Positions 46,255 through 57,700 of a DNA stretch of 64,000 nt are shown here, piece by piece. Made by a program: the position numbers and the translations under genes. Numbering within the stretch: the stretch's first letter is position 1; each line of letters starts with the position of its first letter. Under the pieces are notes generated by a model that had not been told where the DNA came from, ran no database searches, and was given only the letters and a program-made list of their open reading frames with translations. The DNA comes from Rosa chinensis (lineage: Eukaryota > Streptophyta > Magnoliopsida > Rosales > Rosaceae), in assembly GCF_002994745.2 (NCBI RefSeq), contig NC_037092.1, forward strand, positions 23,647,001 through 23,711,000. Direction: 5' to 3'.

Positions 46255-46284
46255 GTCGCCAATGGGTAGTTGTCCTTATCCCAA
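46068..46284. repeat. Direct repeat of the gene B 3' flank, left copy
   Basis: CTTTGTACGTTGTTGCG to TTATCCCAAGAT repeats at 48836-49060. The two copies bracket the copia remnant exactly: the right copy begins at the base after the LTR. The left copy has a longer TC run. Confidence 0.85.
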
Positions 46285-46854
46285 GATTATTGCTCTTCAC
46301 GAAGCAGTTTGTGAATGTATATGGCTTACGTCCATAGTTACGCATGTTCGAAGCAATTGTGGTCTGAAGTCTACCACAAATGAGCCAACAAGCATTTATG
46401 AGGATAATGCTACTTGCATTGAACAAATGAAGCAAGGCTACATCAAAGGTGACAACACCAAACACTAGGGGTGGGCGTTCGGACCTGAAAAACCGAAAAC
46501 CCGACCCGAAATGAGCAAAAAAGCCCGATTCGGTTCGGTTTTGACTTTGAAATTCTCGATTCGGTCTAAGACCCGACCCGAATATATTTTCTCGGTTCGG
46601 TCTCGGGCCTCAAATATGTAGAGACCGAAAGCCCGAACAAAGCCCGAACTAGCCCATTTTCCTATCATTTGCCACTTTTCCCTCTATTATTGGGTGTTAT
46701 TATAATATATTAAATATAAAAAAAAAAAACCCCAAAGTAGTCAGACCAAAGCCCACACGTTGTCCCCACTTTGTCTCCCGTTTTTGCTTTGTCTCCCACT
46801 CTCTAATTATTAAATAATGGGCTTATTGCTATATCATGTCAGTATGCCACATGA

Positions 46855-47035
46855 TCAAGCTCTCTCTCTCTGAACCATCTCTGCTCTAAACCTCTCTCTC
46901 TCTTTCTCGCTTTCTCTCTCTGAACCAGCTCTGGCTCTCAGCCTCTCTCTCTCTTTCTCGCTTTCTCTCTCTGAACCAGCTCTGGCTCTCAGCCTCTCTC
47001 TCTCTCTCGCTCTCTCTCTCTAAACCATCTCAGGC
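46855..47035. repeat. CT-rich tandem repeat within the hAT element
   Basis: About three imperfect copies of a roughly 60-bp unit contain CTCTGAACCAGCTCTGGCTC and TTTCTCGCTTTCTCTC. Confidence 0.8.
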
Positions 47036-47067
47036 CCTAGTTCTTCCCAAATCCCCGATTATTCAAA

Positions 47068-47334
47068 TTGAAAACCTATAACCCAGTTCATTTCATCCCA
47101 AATTTAATGGCATCAACACAAACTTCTTCCCAAAGTTCATGTTCTAAATCTGATTCCGATTCCATTCATTTCAATTCAAGGACCCAATACCAGGAAGACG
47201 AAGAGGATGAAGAAGATGAAGTCATCATGAACCCACTGAAAAGCCCACCACATCTGACATTCTCGGCGCCGTTGCGAGTTGCTGATGATGATGAATGTTT
47301 GGCTTGCTTTCTCTTTGAGACTCGACCCTTCTGA
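47068..47334 (+). CDS. Unrecognised 88-codon ORF inside the hAT element
   Basis: The more plausible start is ATG 47107, giving MASTQTSSQSSCSKSDSDSI, then an acidic EDEEDEEDE run and KSPPHLTFSAPLRVADDDE, ending at 47334. It is Ser- and acid-rich at the N-terminus. The open region continues with stops to KMKQWLGFGTAVVFNLTH near 47466. It may be a shortened transposase N-terminus, a captured host fragment or chance. No family was recognised. Confidence 0.3.
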   Translation: MKTYNPVHFIPNLMASTQTSSQSSCSKSDSDSIHFNSRTQYQEDEEDEEDEVIMNPLKSPPHLTFSAPLRVADDDECLACFLFETRPF

Positions 47335-47640
47335 GAGTGCAATTGCCGAAAGCAGTTGAAAGTCACTGGAGAAGCTCCCCCTGCCGCAGCCGACAGATCT
47401 GCTCGAATGAAGAAGATGAAGCAGTGGCTTGGCTTTGGGACTGCTGTTGTCTTCAACCTCACCCACTAAGGTTTAGGACCGAAAAGCCCGAAAACCCGAC
47501 ACTAAACATAACTGGTCGGGCTCCTGTCGGTTCTCACATCTTAAATAGACCGAACCGGCCCGAACCGATTACTTCGGGCTCGGTCTCGGTTCTGGTAAAA
47601 TCCGGGCCCAACCCGACCCGAGCCCAGGCCTACCAAGCAC

Positions 47641-48132
47641 ATATCGCCTAAATTCTTCTACAATCAGCAACAACAGAAGCTCCTCAAGACCAAAGTGAAC
47701 CAGGTTCGATATGAGGACAATGTGGCAAACTTGTTTACTAAGTCATTGCCCAAATCCATATTCGAGAAACATGTGGCAAGAATTGGCTTGCAGAAATTAT
47801 CTGAACTCCCATGATCATAGTCATCAGGGGGAGGCGCAGACATCAGGGGGAGATGTCTACATGTTCGTCTCGAATCGTGAAGGGTGTGTTGTGCTCTTTT
47901 TCCCCTTCGACCGAGGTTATTTTTGTCCCACTGGGTTTTTGTTACTCGGCAAGGTTTTTAACGAGGCAACGACAGAAGCACTGCATTTGGGCAACACAAG
48001 GGGGAGTGTTCAAATAAACCCTAATTTGTGTTTGACCCAAACTCTAGGTTACTTGTTCTAGTGATAATAGGGTTAAATTAGAAGGATCTAGATTCCTATT
48101 CAATGTACGATTACTTTCCTTGTATGATTGAG
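47641..48132 (+). pseudogene. Copia #3 pol tail and truncated LTR, unit 1
   Basis: Pol C-terminal sequence (NVANLFTKSLPKSIFEKHVA) ends at 47813. The post-pol block CCCCTTCGACCGAGGTTATT is near 47900. A partial LTR starts at 48007 (TGTTCAAATAAACCC) and breaks off at about 48132, where RNase H sequence of unit 2 begins. Confidence 0.8.
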
Positions 48133-48426
48133 ATTCGAAGCAATTGTGGTATGAAGTCTACCACAGATGAGCCAACAAGCATTTATGAGGATAATGTTGC
48201 TTGCATTGAACAAATGAAGCAAGGCTACATCAAAGGCGACAACACCAAGCACATATCGCCTAAATTCTTCTACAATCAGCAACAACAGAAGCTCCTCAAG
48301 ATCAAAGTGAACCTGGTTCGATCTGAGGACAATGTGGCAGACTTGTTTACTAAGTCATTGCCCAAATCCACGTTTGAGAAACATGTGGCAAGAATTGGCT
48401 TGCGAAAATTATATGAACTCCCATGA
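48133..48426 (+). pseudogene. Copia #3 RNase H and pol C-terminus, unit 2
   Basis: An open frame reads SNCGMKSTTDEPTSIYEDN, then QGYIKGDNTKHISPKFFYN and NVADLFTKSLPKSTFEKHVA, ending at TGA 48424-48426. It shows the uninterrupted reading of the segment that the hAT element splits in unit 1. Confidence 0.85.
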
Positions 48427-48618
48427 TCGTAGTCATCAGGGGGAGGCGCAGACATCAGGGGGAGATGTCTACATGTTCGTCTTGAATCGTGAAGGGTGTG
48501 TTGTGCTCTTTTTCCCCTTCGACCGAGGTTATTTTTGTCCCACTGGGTTTTTGTTACTCGGCAAGGTTTTTAACGAGGCAACGAGAGAAGCACCGCATTT
48601 GGGCAACACAAGGGGGAG

Positions 48619-48835
48619 TGTTCAAGTAAACCCTAATTTGTGTTTGGCCCAAACTCTAGGTTACTTGCTCTAGTGATAATAGGGTTAAATTAGAAGGATC
48701 TAGATTCCTATTCAATGTACGATACTTTTCTTGTATGATTGAGATTCTATGCATTGTAATCCTCTATATAAAGAGGCCTCTATTATCAATGAGAACACAC
48801 AGCAAATTCCTCTCAAATTCAGTTTCTCTACAACA
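48619..48835 (+). repeat. 3' LTR of copia #3
   Basis: It starts TGTTCAAGTAAACCC and ends TCTCTACAACA, 217 bp, with CTATATAAAGAGGCC near 48764. It is the same family as the LTRs at 331-564, 24501 and 30908. Confidence 0.88.
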
Positions 48836-49060
48836 CTTTGTACGTTGTTGCGTATATGTTTCACATATATCTTGTTGATTACGTGCATTTTTTTTTTTTG
48901 GCTTCTGAAATCAAAGTAAACATTTCTTTGCCTCCCACACAATCAAGCACTTCAATTACTTAGCATCAATCTGAAACCGTATGGGCGAGTCTCTCTCTCT
49001 CTCTCTCAACATCTTTGTCTCTCTAGTCGCCAACGGGTAGTTGTCTCTTATCCCAAGATA
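48836..49060. repeat. Direct repeat of the gene B 3' flank, right copy
   Basis: This is the counterpart of 46068-46284. It continues without a break toward gene B, so it is the original location and the left copy is the duplicate. Confidence 0.8.
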
Positions 49061-49386
49061 CATCACTGTCATGCAAAATTCTACAGTGATAGGGAGTATT
49101 AAAATTCCGCAGCCAAGAACGGTTGGATTGCAAATTGTTTGCTGTGCACTCAACTCAATGAGCTAATATAATCCACTATAGAACACCCCTTTGTAATAGC
49201 AACATTTTCTGAAATTGAATTAAATGACAAGATACTCTAGTTTCTCTATATTAAAGTTAATCCAAAATGATTTATTCCAGAGTAGGTAATGTGAAGAGAA
49301 ATTCAGTTCAGTAAACTAAAAAGGTAAGGTGATCGATGTGAACAGCTTGCTTCACAATCTACAATCACTATGCTATAAAAGAACCT

Positions 49387-49459
49387 TTTTTTTTTTTTTT
49401 TCCTTTTTTAGAAAGAGGATCAAAGGGTTTCACTCCTGCCCCCATGGTGACTCGAACCC
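49387..49459 (-). mobile_element. 5'-truncated SINE with 17-bp target duplication
   Basis: ATGCTATAAAAGAACCT is present at 49370-49386 and 49460-49476. Between them the minus strand reads GGGTTCGAGTCACC (RNA polymerase III B-box-like), about 40 bp more, then an A-rich tail. Gene A has an uninterrupted single copy at the same place (about 1652-1670). Only the 3' part of a tRNA-derived SINE remains. It lies in the 3' region of gene B. Confidence 0.75.
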
Positions 49460-49579
49460 ATGCTATAAAAGAACCTACTTCTGTGAACATTCCTTCAATA
49501 TATTCCAAAAAGAAATAAGTTGAAATGGTTATTGAACATATATATGCAGGCAACAAAATGAAGACAGTTTGCTCAGTTT

Positions 49580-51768
49580 CTAATTTCTGTTCTCCCAGTA
49601 ATTTGAATCAGGATTGACTGGATAAAGATCATTAACTGATGTAGATGAAGCAGTCCAAGGCCCTTCGGTTGACATAGTTTGCCTCTGACTATTCTCACTC
49701 GTGGTTTCTGCAACATTGGACTCAAAATGTTTCCTCATTTCATTGATCTCATCCTTCGACGCATTTGGATCCAAGACCAACTCTTGGACAGAAGCCTTGC
49801 CTTCAAGCATGCTCACCACTGAAGACATGGTAGGCCTATCTGCTGCAATGACATTAGTGCAAAGAAGAGCCACATTGATTGTGATCATCATTTCTTCTTT
49901 GTTAAAGTCTGAGCCCATCCTTGGATCAACTAGTTCCAGTACATTCCCTTTCTCTTTTAGAAGAAGTGCCTAGAACGAGATTAAGGATTTCAATCATTAT
50001 ATAGTACTGTAGGTATACATGCTCCTTTTGATTCAAGGACCAATAGAACTAAAGCGAACAAGGAAGAAATAGATTCATGTTACCCAATCAAGAAGATAAA
50101 AGCATTCTTCCTTTGTCCGGTAAGTTGTATTGCTCCTCCCACTGACAATTTCCAGTACAACAATTCCAAAACTATAAACATCGGCTTTATCAGTTAAATA
50201 ACCACGCATCGCATATTCAGGTGCCATATATCCACTGCAAAAAAAAGTTTACATATAAATTCCCACATTTAAAAAAGCTACAAGAAAAAAAAAAACAGTA
50301 AAAATACTTGAATACAACTAATTTTACAAACCTAGCCTAAATGAGTACTTACAATGCAATAGAGATAATAACAGAGCTATATATTGGATAAAACCTTCAA
50401 TTTGTTCCATCTTCTTTTTCCTATTTCTATGGATGGCTTGCAGTGAAATCAAGAGTTAACTAAAAAGTAACTAGTTAATACAACAGGACTTACTAAGTTC
50501 CAGCAATTCGGGTGCTTATGTGGGTATTCTCCTCTTCATCAAGTTTGGCCAATCCAAAGTCGGATATCTTGGGGAAAAGATTTTTATCAAGTAGCACATT
50601 AGTAGCTTTGATGTCTCGATGAACGATCTTCAACCTTGACTCCTCATGGAGGAAGGCCAAACCTCTTGCAATACCGACACAGATATTGTGCCTTGTTGGC
50701 CAATCTAACTTTAACTGACGTTCTTCCGGGCCTTCAATTTGTCAAAAAATACAAAAAATACATAATAGGTAGTTATAAGAAAATCTTATACATCCACTTG
50801 CATGAACCAAGTGAAGGTTTAGATATAAACACTTATGCTAGAAATATTTACCAAACAAAGCACGTGCAAGACTATTATTTTCCAGGTACTCATAGACAAG
50901 GAACAATTGATTTCCTTCAATGCAACATCCATAGAGCTTGACAAGATGAGGGTGTTGCAAAGCAGAAATCATGCCAATCTCATTCACAAATTCACGATTC
51001 CCTTGTTTTGATTTGGCAGAAAGCTGCTTAACAGCAATTATGGTGCCATCTGATAGAAGGCCCTGCATTCATCAAACATAATGAGAATCCGCTCGAAAAA
51101 AAATGAACTCAGGTGAAGAAAATGAATGGTTCTGACGAATACCTTGTGAACAGGACCAAAACCACCTTCTCCAATCTTATTAGCTGGGTTAAAGTCGTTT
51201 GTGGCAGCTTTGATTTGCCTCAAGGTAAATTTACTAGTTTGCAAGTCCACTCCATTTAAATCTGTGTAGGAAGCGATTTGATATAAGAAATGGTTTCCCA
51301 AATTTTTAGAATGACATTGCATTATGAATTCAAGCTTCAGACTGATTAGAGGCCTAGAATTTAACAAAGTCACCTAACTAATACTTTTGACAATATTCAT
51401 ATAATGTATTCTACCAGCATTATGTACTAAAGATTTTGAAATCTAAACAATTACCATCTTAAAAACATGATAATGCTCATATGTTGGTGATATTAAATGA
51501 AAAGTAGAACAATATTAATATCATCTTAGGAAGCCTCTAGAGTTTGAAATTAATCTAAACTAAACTAAACTATTAGTAGTATCACAAACTAACTGCAAAA
51601 TACCTTGTTCAAGAGTCCTTTCTCTTCTTAGAAAGCCTTTCCACCAAAGAATACCAAACATAAGTAGTATAATGAAGATTCCCCCAACCACAATTCCAAC
51701 CAGGACACCTACAGATATTCCACTTCCACCTCCACCTCCTGCCGAGGCCTCTTGTGGGGGTTCAAAGT
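49580..51768 (-). CDS. Gene B exons 19-24: membrane helix and kinase
   Basis: Membrane helix (exon 19, 165 bp), [11 protein letters not shown] loop, IIAVKQL lysine, [13 protein letters not shown] and ISDFGLAKL are all present and in frame. Lengths match gene A from exon 20 onward. The kinase part by itself shows no damage; only the upstream LRR exon is disrupted. Confidence 0.9.
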
Positions 51769-54700
51769 CTGCCGGAAGTAGACAAGCTTTAGTATATAGT
51801 AGAGGTTATTGATAGGAGTGTGTTACTTAACCAGCTACCCAATGCGCACAGACACAAAAGATTCAACCCTTTGGGGGAACTTTAAACAAGTAGATAATAA
51901 GATACACAAGTTTGCTGTCAATTTTTTTTTAGGTAAAAGAAAACTTTCAGGTAAAAATCCTCTCTGTTGAATGCAAATGAACTTTGAAGCTAGCACATGC
52001 ACCTAAAAACATAAACATACAAACACTTTGTGACAAGGAGACTGAATGGAGATGATTTCTCATTTCTCAAAGTCAAACTAGGTACGTAAAACATAAAGTA
52101 AGTAGATGCATTTCTTTGGCAATTAATGCAAGAAACACAAAATCAAACCGTAGACTAGTGTAAGAAGCTCCTATAATAGGATGGATGGAATATCCTTATA
52201 ATGAAACTCTGAATGGTCTACAACTAGTTATAAGGAGAACATCAGAGTTCATAAAATATTAAACTTACTAGGATTTACAGAAATAGCGGAGATAAGAGGG
52301 CCATAGATTCCTCTTATAGGGATGCCAGTGGTTCCTTTCCCAGCCCAAAATAAACGGATCTCCAAGGTATTACTGGTTACGTTAGCAGTGAAGTTTTTTA
52401 CTACTGCTATACCAAACCCTCCTGCGTCATTCGCAATGTTAAAATCCTTCAGCACTACTGACCCCTGCAATAGAGTAGTATAATTACTTAACATTTCATG
52501 TTCATATTTACTAAGGCTTCTAGTCTTGACTGTACATAATTACATGTTGACATAAAATTCCTACATAACAAAGTCAGAACAATAATTAATCGACCAAAAA
52601 CAAAGTAATATTTGTTTTGACAACATTTGTTAAATATTATAAACTTTAGCTGATATATGTGGAAATATGTCTTACCTGGATATAAATATCAAATATACGC
52701 CTTCCCAAGCTGCTATATGTTTTGCCATTTGTAAACATTATCTCGGCAAAATGGAGGTTTACTGTGTAGATTCCATTTCCCAGACAAAACCCATAATAAG
52801 TTAGAGAAATAGGAGAAAGACGTGCATTCAAATACAGCTGAGGATTGGTTATAGAAAGTCTAGATGTATTAGTCCAGATAAAGTTATCTGTAGGACGATC
52901 ATCATCAGTAAAGTAACCAGTGTTGCTTGATGCCCAATTTGTTCTGCTTTGGTAAAATGATGAAGGCCCAGATTTATCTGTATCATCCTCATATGTTGCC
53001 ATTGTGGATCTTGTAAAATTTTCACTGAGAGTTGCTTCTTTTCCGCCACAATTTATGTGGAGAGAGTACCAAGCTAGGAAAGAAAAGCAAAAACAGGTTA
53101 GTAGCCCATGAGAAGGAAAACAAAAAAGAATCAATCCTAGAAGGAAGAAAATGGTAATGACTTCTATATCCCTTTGTTGCAATGGAAAAGCTGGGGGGTG
53201 GGGACAACATATACAGGTCGACAAATAAGATTTCCATATACTATATATATCTGAAATAATTATCCCAATGAAATAATGATCAGCAAACTTCATCCTGAAA
53301 GTTTACTAAAACTAGGCAAAGACTGTGCAAGATGCTACTTGTAGATGACAAGGCCAAATCTTAGGGTGCATAATCAATGGACTTTTGATCTTAAAAGTGT
53401 AAAAAGCAGAGACTGGTGCAGTTAAAAGATTAAGAATCCATCAGCCTCTTATAGTCTTGTGTATATATTGTCTAAGCTAAGTAAGAAATTGTTTTGGATT
53501 TAACCCTCATCTTCCTCCCACACCCTGATCGTCATAGTTCAATACTTAGACACTATAGGATTGAAACTATGCTCGTACAGACTTGCAACTTTAACACTAA
53601 CCTTTTTGCATTGCATATTGTAGTTCTATACTTAAATATGAGGTGTAAAGAGACCAAGTTCTTTTTTCACCATTGTTCAGAGCAGTGGTACATAATTGAT
53701 AATTTTACTTTCTAGTCTTTTGTTCCTTAGAAATTCTGATATCTTTTTGAGCTGTTAAGCTTTCAGCCTTAAAATATAAAAAATATAAAATAAAATAAAA
53801 ATATTAAAAAAAAAAAAAGGAATGAAGGAAGTGGAAAACAAAGAAGAGGCCATAGACATTTATCATTTATGTAAAACTTACTTTTTGGACATTTTGCAAT
53901 TTTCAAACATGAAACAGATCTGCAAACAGAATAATAGAGGGTCCAAAAAGATCAGCAAGAAAACATGATAAACCAACTGCAGTGCAAATCGATCTTTGAA
54001 TTCCAAGTAAAACTTTTCTGCATGCTTTTAAAAGACCGTATTAAACTTACGAAGTATTGCCACCAGAAGAGCTTGCAAACAAGTTCCTGTAGTAATTAAC
54101 ATATACTCGTAAGTTAAGTTTGCTCTGCAGAACATGAACAAAATATAACTTAACAAAGATATTCTTACAAGCCGCCTTGTGGTTCACAACTGACAGCTGC
54201 TGACTTAGTGGTGAAATCGTTGTATGAAAGATCACTGCATAAAAAAGCTCAAGTAAACTTTTGTTCACCATCTAAAATAGGGAAGAGGAGGAGGAGTAGC
54301 ATTTGCTACTATAGCTTTCCTAGAAGAGAGCTTACATGTTGTCTCCTTTCAGCCAATCTGGCACAGATCCCGTGAGCATATTTCCAGTCAAGAACCTAAA
54401 CATAATTAATGCAAAAACAACTGAGCATCTGTTTTGTATACGAAAACCATCTCATGTTATGCTTGATGTCGGTACTCAGTTCTTTTTATGCCCATTTATA
54501 TCATATTCTTGCTTCATCCACAACATATTATACAAAAACTATCTCACTTATTACTCAGAAACACTCCATCAAGTCCTACAGTTAGACAACGGCTAGACCC
54601 CAAAACCTAAAGCTAACATTTGCCCAACAGTCATGCTTGTAGAAAGCACGAAAAAAAAAAATTATACATGAGGCCTCATTCTGCTCCTAGTAATCAGTAA

Positions 54701-57700
54701 AAGAATCAAGATCTGTTATTCGTTGCTTACATGTAATCCACATTTGCTAGTCCAGAAAAGCTGCTTGGAATTTCTCCAGTTAGCTTGTTAAAGCTGAGGT
54801 CTCTGCAAAGATTCCAATCAAAGAAAATGTAGACATGATGATCCTTTGTTTCGTATAGTAGCATGTAGAACTAAGATAGTTTATAGAAGGCAGAAAAACA
54901 AAAAAGCAATTGTACTAACAAAGTTTTCAAAGTCGTCATTCCCCCAAGATATGCAGGTAGCTGTCCACTAATATTGCAATTCCGCAACATCCTGTAACAT
55001 AAACAGTTATGCTTAATTGAGTTGGCAAAGACGTCCCGTGTAGCCAGAAATGTGTGCCACATGGAAGTATCTAACTCACAGTGTCTTCAGTTTTTTCATA
55101 TTCTCAAGTGGAGGAAGCGATGAATCAGGTCCATTCAAGTCAGTAACTCTCCTGCAAATGTAAATTAGTTACACAATCCTAATCTATTCCATTCTACAAA
55201 CCAGCAAATTATAACAAAAGGTACTAACATATCAGTTAATTTTGTCAAAAGAGAGATGCCGGAAGGAATGGGCCCCGTCAAGCCACTAGCCTGAATCGCT
55301 CTGTTTCACAAGTCATAGTATAAATTAGTGATGATATGAAATTTCAAATTTCAGAATCAAACAACAGTAAACATAAATGAAATATAAGGCACTCACAGTT
55401 TTTCAAGATTTGTCCAATTCTGAATAAAATTAGGTATCTTTCCAGAAAAGGAATTGTCACTAATCCGACTGCATAACAATGGGAAGAATAAAAATGATAC
55501 AACTTTTCTCGGAATGAGATACATAATGACTAAGTTGGGTCCTAAGGATACCATAAATTAAAGAAATAAAGAGAGAAAGAACAAGAAAGGCTTACAAGTC
55601 CTTTAGTGTAGTAAGCCTTGCAAATGTTTCCGGCAACTCCCCAGTAAAGTTGTTCGAGATAAGAAGCCTAACCAATTAAAGGGATAAAAATTAAAATTAC
55701 AGACAAATTCTAAATAAATTTGAAGCATGTATCTACAAATGATCCAAAAGATTATATATGATTTACTATCCATAAACATAAGCATGAGTCTAAGGAAAAA
55801 CAAATCCAGATAAAACCAAACATCAGTTATCATGGCTAAAAGTTCTAACAGGATCTTACATTCTTTCTATGTTGGGCAAGTTCCCAAGCTTCATAGGAAG
55901 AACTCCAGAGAAGCTATATATTGAAATCGATGGCCCTGCACAAAACATATTTCATTCCATTCATGAGAAAGTTCACACGTCAAGTAAGGGGAAAAGGACA
56001 AATGTTCTTATCAACACTCACAAACTTTTGAGGGTGGTGATGTTTGCAAGCTCAACAGGTAGAGAACCTGTCAAACGGTTTCCAATAAGGGAACTGCAAC
56101 AACACTCGCATGTTAACAGCATTTTTATGAAATGCACAAAAACTCCATATCTAACATTCAAATATTTATTATCCAAATGGTGCGTGATGGGACATCAAGC
56201 TATACAAACCTGTCTTAGATTCTTTCCTTAAGAAAGAAAAGGATGAAAGAACATTGAAATGGCCATTAGAACAATATATACGAGCATGACTGGTATGATA
56301 TGAATTAATTAATGAGTATCACATATCCACATGTGTATACAGAGGGAGAAAAGAAGTACATGTTAAGTAGTGGCAGGGCACCCCATTCTGGAGGGATGGT
56401 GCCATTCAGGTAGTTGCGGGTGAGGTCACTGAAGGAGAAAGAAAGAAAGAAATGAGTCACTGAAATACAGTTAAATTAGTTAACGAAATTAATATGACTG
56501 AAACTAGGAGTGGTAACAGTGCGCTTACATTTCTTGAAGATAGGGGAGCCTGATCAACTCTGGCGGGAGTTTTCCCAGCAAATTCTGAGATTTCAATACT
56601 CTGCACTTCATCAAAATACATGGTTATAATATTACATATCTCAATCACTATATAACAAAGATCAACAACTCAGTTAAACTGTGCCTAAAGAGAAACACAA
56701 CCACTGAACTAGATAAATTACTCATGAGTTACCAAACCCATACGAACATAGCGACAAAAGACAATCCAGCATGAAGTTCAGCTATCGACTCCAACCCATT
56801 ATAACCAACAGAGGCAAGGAATGCTGGTTAACCTGTCAGCTTAGCTGGGATAGCTTCAATCATGCAGTTAAACCTGCTTGGTTTACTGTTGTGTACTTGA
56901 GGCGTCATCGTAAATGTAATTGCCATTTCATCATTCATCCAATAAGTGATAGTTTTACAAAATCACGTTTTCCCTGCACAGCAAATTGTGTGGCTTTCCT
57001 AGTTACGTACTGCCCATTTCTCCTTTGGGAGAATTTCATCGAACAGCTTGCGTGCAATTGCTACTTTAAGAAAATGCTTTGGGACAACCAACTTAAAGTT
57101 ATTAGGACTATGAACCAGAAACAAAGGAGGGTTCTTAGAATCGCGTGGGACTCCATTGCTCTGCGTCTGCGATGTCTGTAATATGAGATTTGAAGCAAAA
57201 TATGATCAGGAAGGAAGGACCAGCCACACGGTCTAAGAGCCTCTCCCCCTTGGCTTTTCTGTTTTTCTTTTTCTACATTTAATGGTCGGTCGATATGGTC
57301 ATTTGACATTTTTCCTTTTCATGTATTGGAGGGGAATCAATCGGGGGGATCAAACTCCTAACCTAAATGTCACATAGTGTTTAACACTTCGATTCCATTC
57401 TAAAAAAAAAACAAACCAAAAAAAAATCACTTTGATTCCTAACCTCAAAATTAATATTCGACATACTTTTAGTATCTTCCATTAATAACATAGTTCATAA
57501 TTAGTAAAAGACGGGACATATATAGCACACAAATGCGGACATTTTATCAAATAATTCGTTGAAAAGTTCAGCGAAATATTTTTAATTAATTAAATAATCA
57601 TAATTTAATAAAAATATTAGTTTATATTCATTTTTGTTCAATAATATGTGTAAAATAAGGGGAAAAGAAACGTAAAAATCGTGTATAGTACATGTATAAT

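Larger units (their letters stand above)
46466..47632. mobile_element. hAT element, 1,167 bp, 8-bp target duplication
   Basis: The ends are TAGGGGTGGGCGTTCGG and CGAGCCCAGGCCTA, the typical TAGGG-type hAT inverted ends. Flanking octamers are CCAAACAC (46458-46465) and CCAAGCAC (47633-47640), one mismatch. Removing the element rejoins the copia RNase H reading seen intact at 48240-48260. Subterminal sequence is full of CCCGA/TCGGG words. It contains CT-rich tandem repeats and a 267-bp ORF but no recognisable transposase, so it is non-autonomous. Confidence 0.85.
46285..48835 (+). mobile_element. Copia #3: 3' remnant, tandemly duplicated and hit by a hAT element
   Basis: Unit 1 holds RNase H (46285-46465), the hAT insertion, the rest of the pol tail (47641-47813), the post-pol block and a truncated LTR (48007-48132). 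Unit 2 restarts in RNase H at 48133 and runs through pol end (48426), post-pol block, polypurine ACACAAGGGGGAG and a complete LTR (48619-48835). The sequence belongs to the same family as copia #2. Gag, integrase and reverse transcriptase are absent. Confidence 0.88.

Noticed and set aside
49445..49465. Possible tRNA gene (GGTTCGAGTC box on the minus strand)
   Set aside because: Only a B box is present, with no acceptor stem or anticodon arm; the A tail and target duplication show a SINE fragment.
57320..57420. Possible second SINE in gene B intron 2 (GGGGATCAAACTCCTAACC-like stretch)
   Set aside because: No A tail with matching target duplication could be defined.
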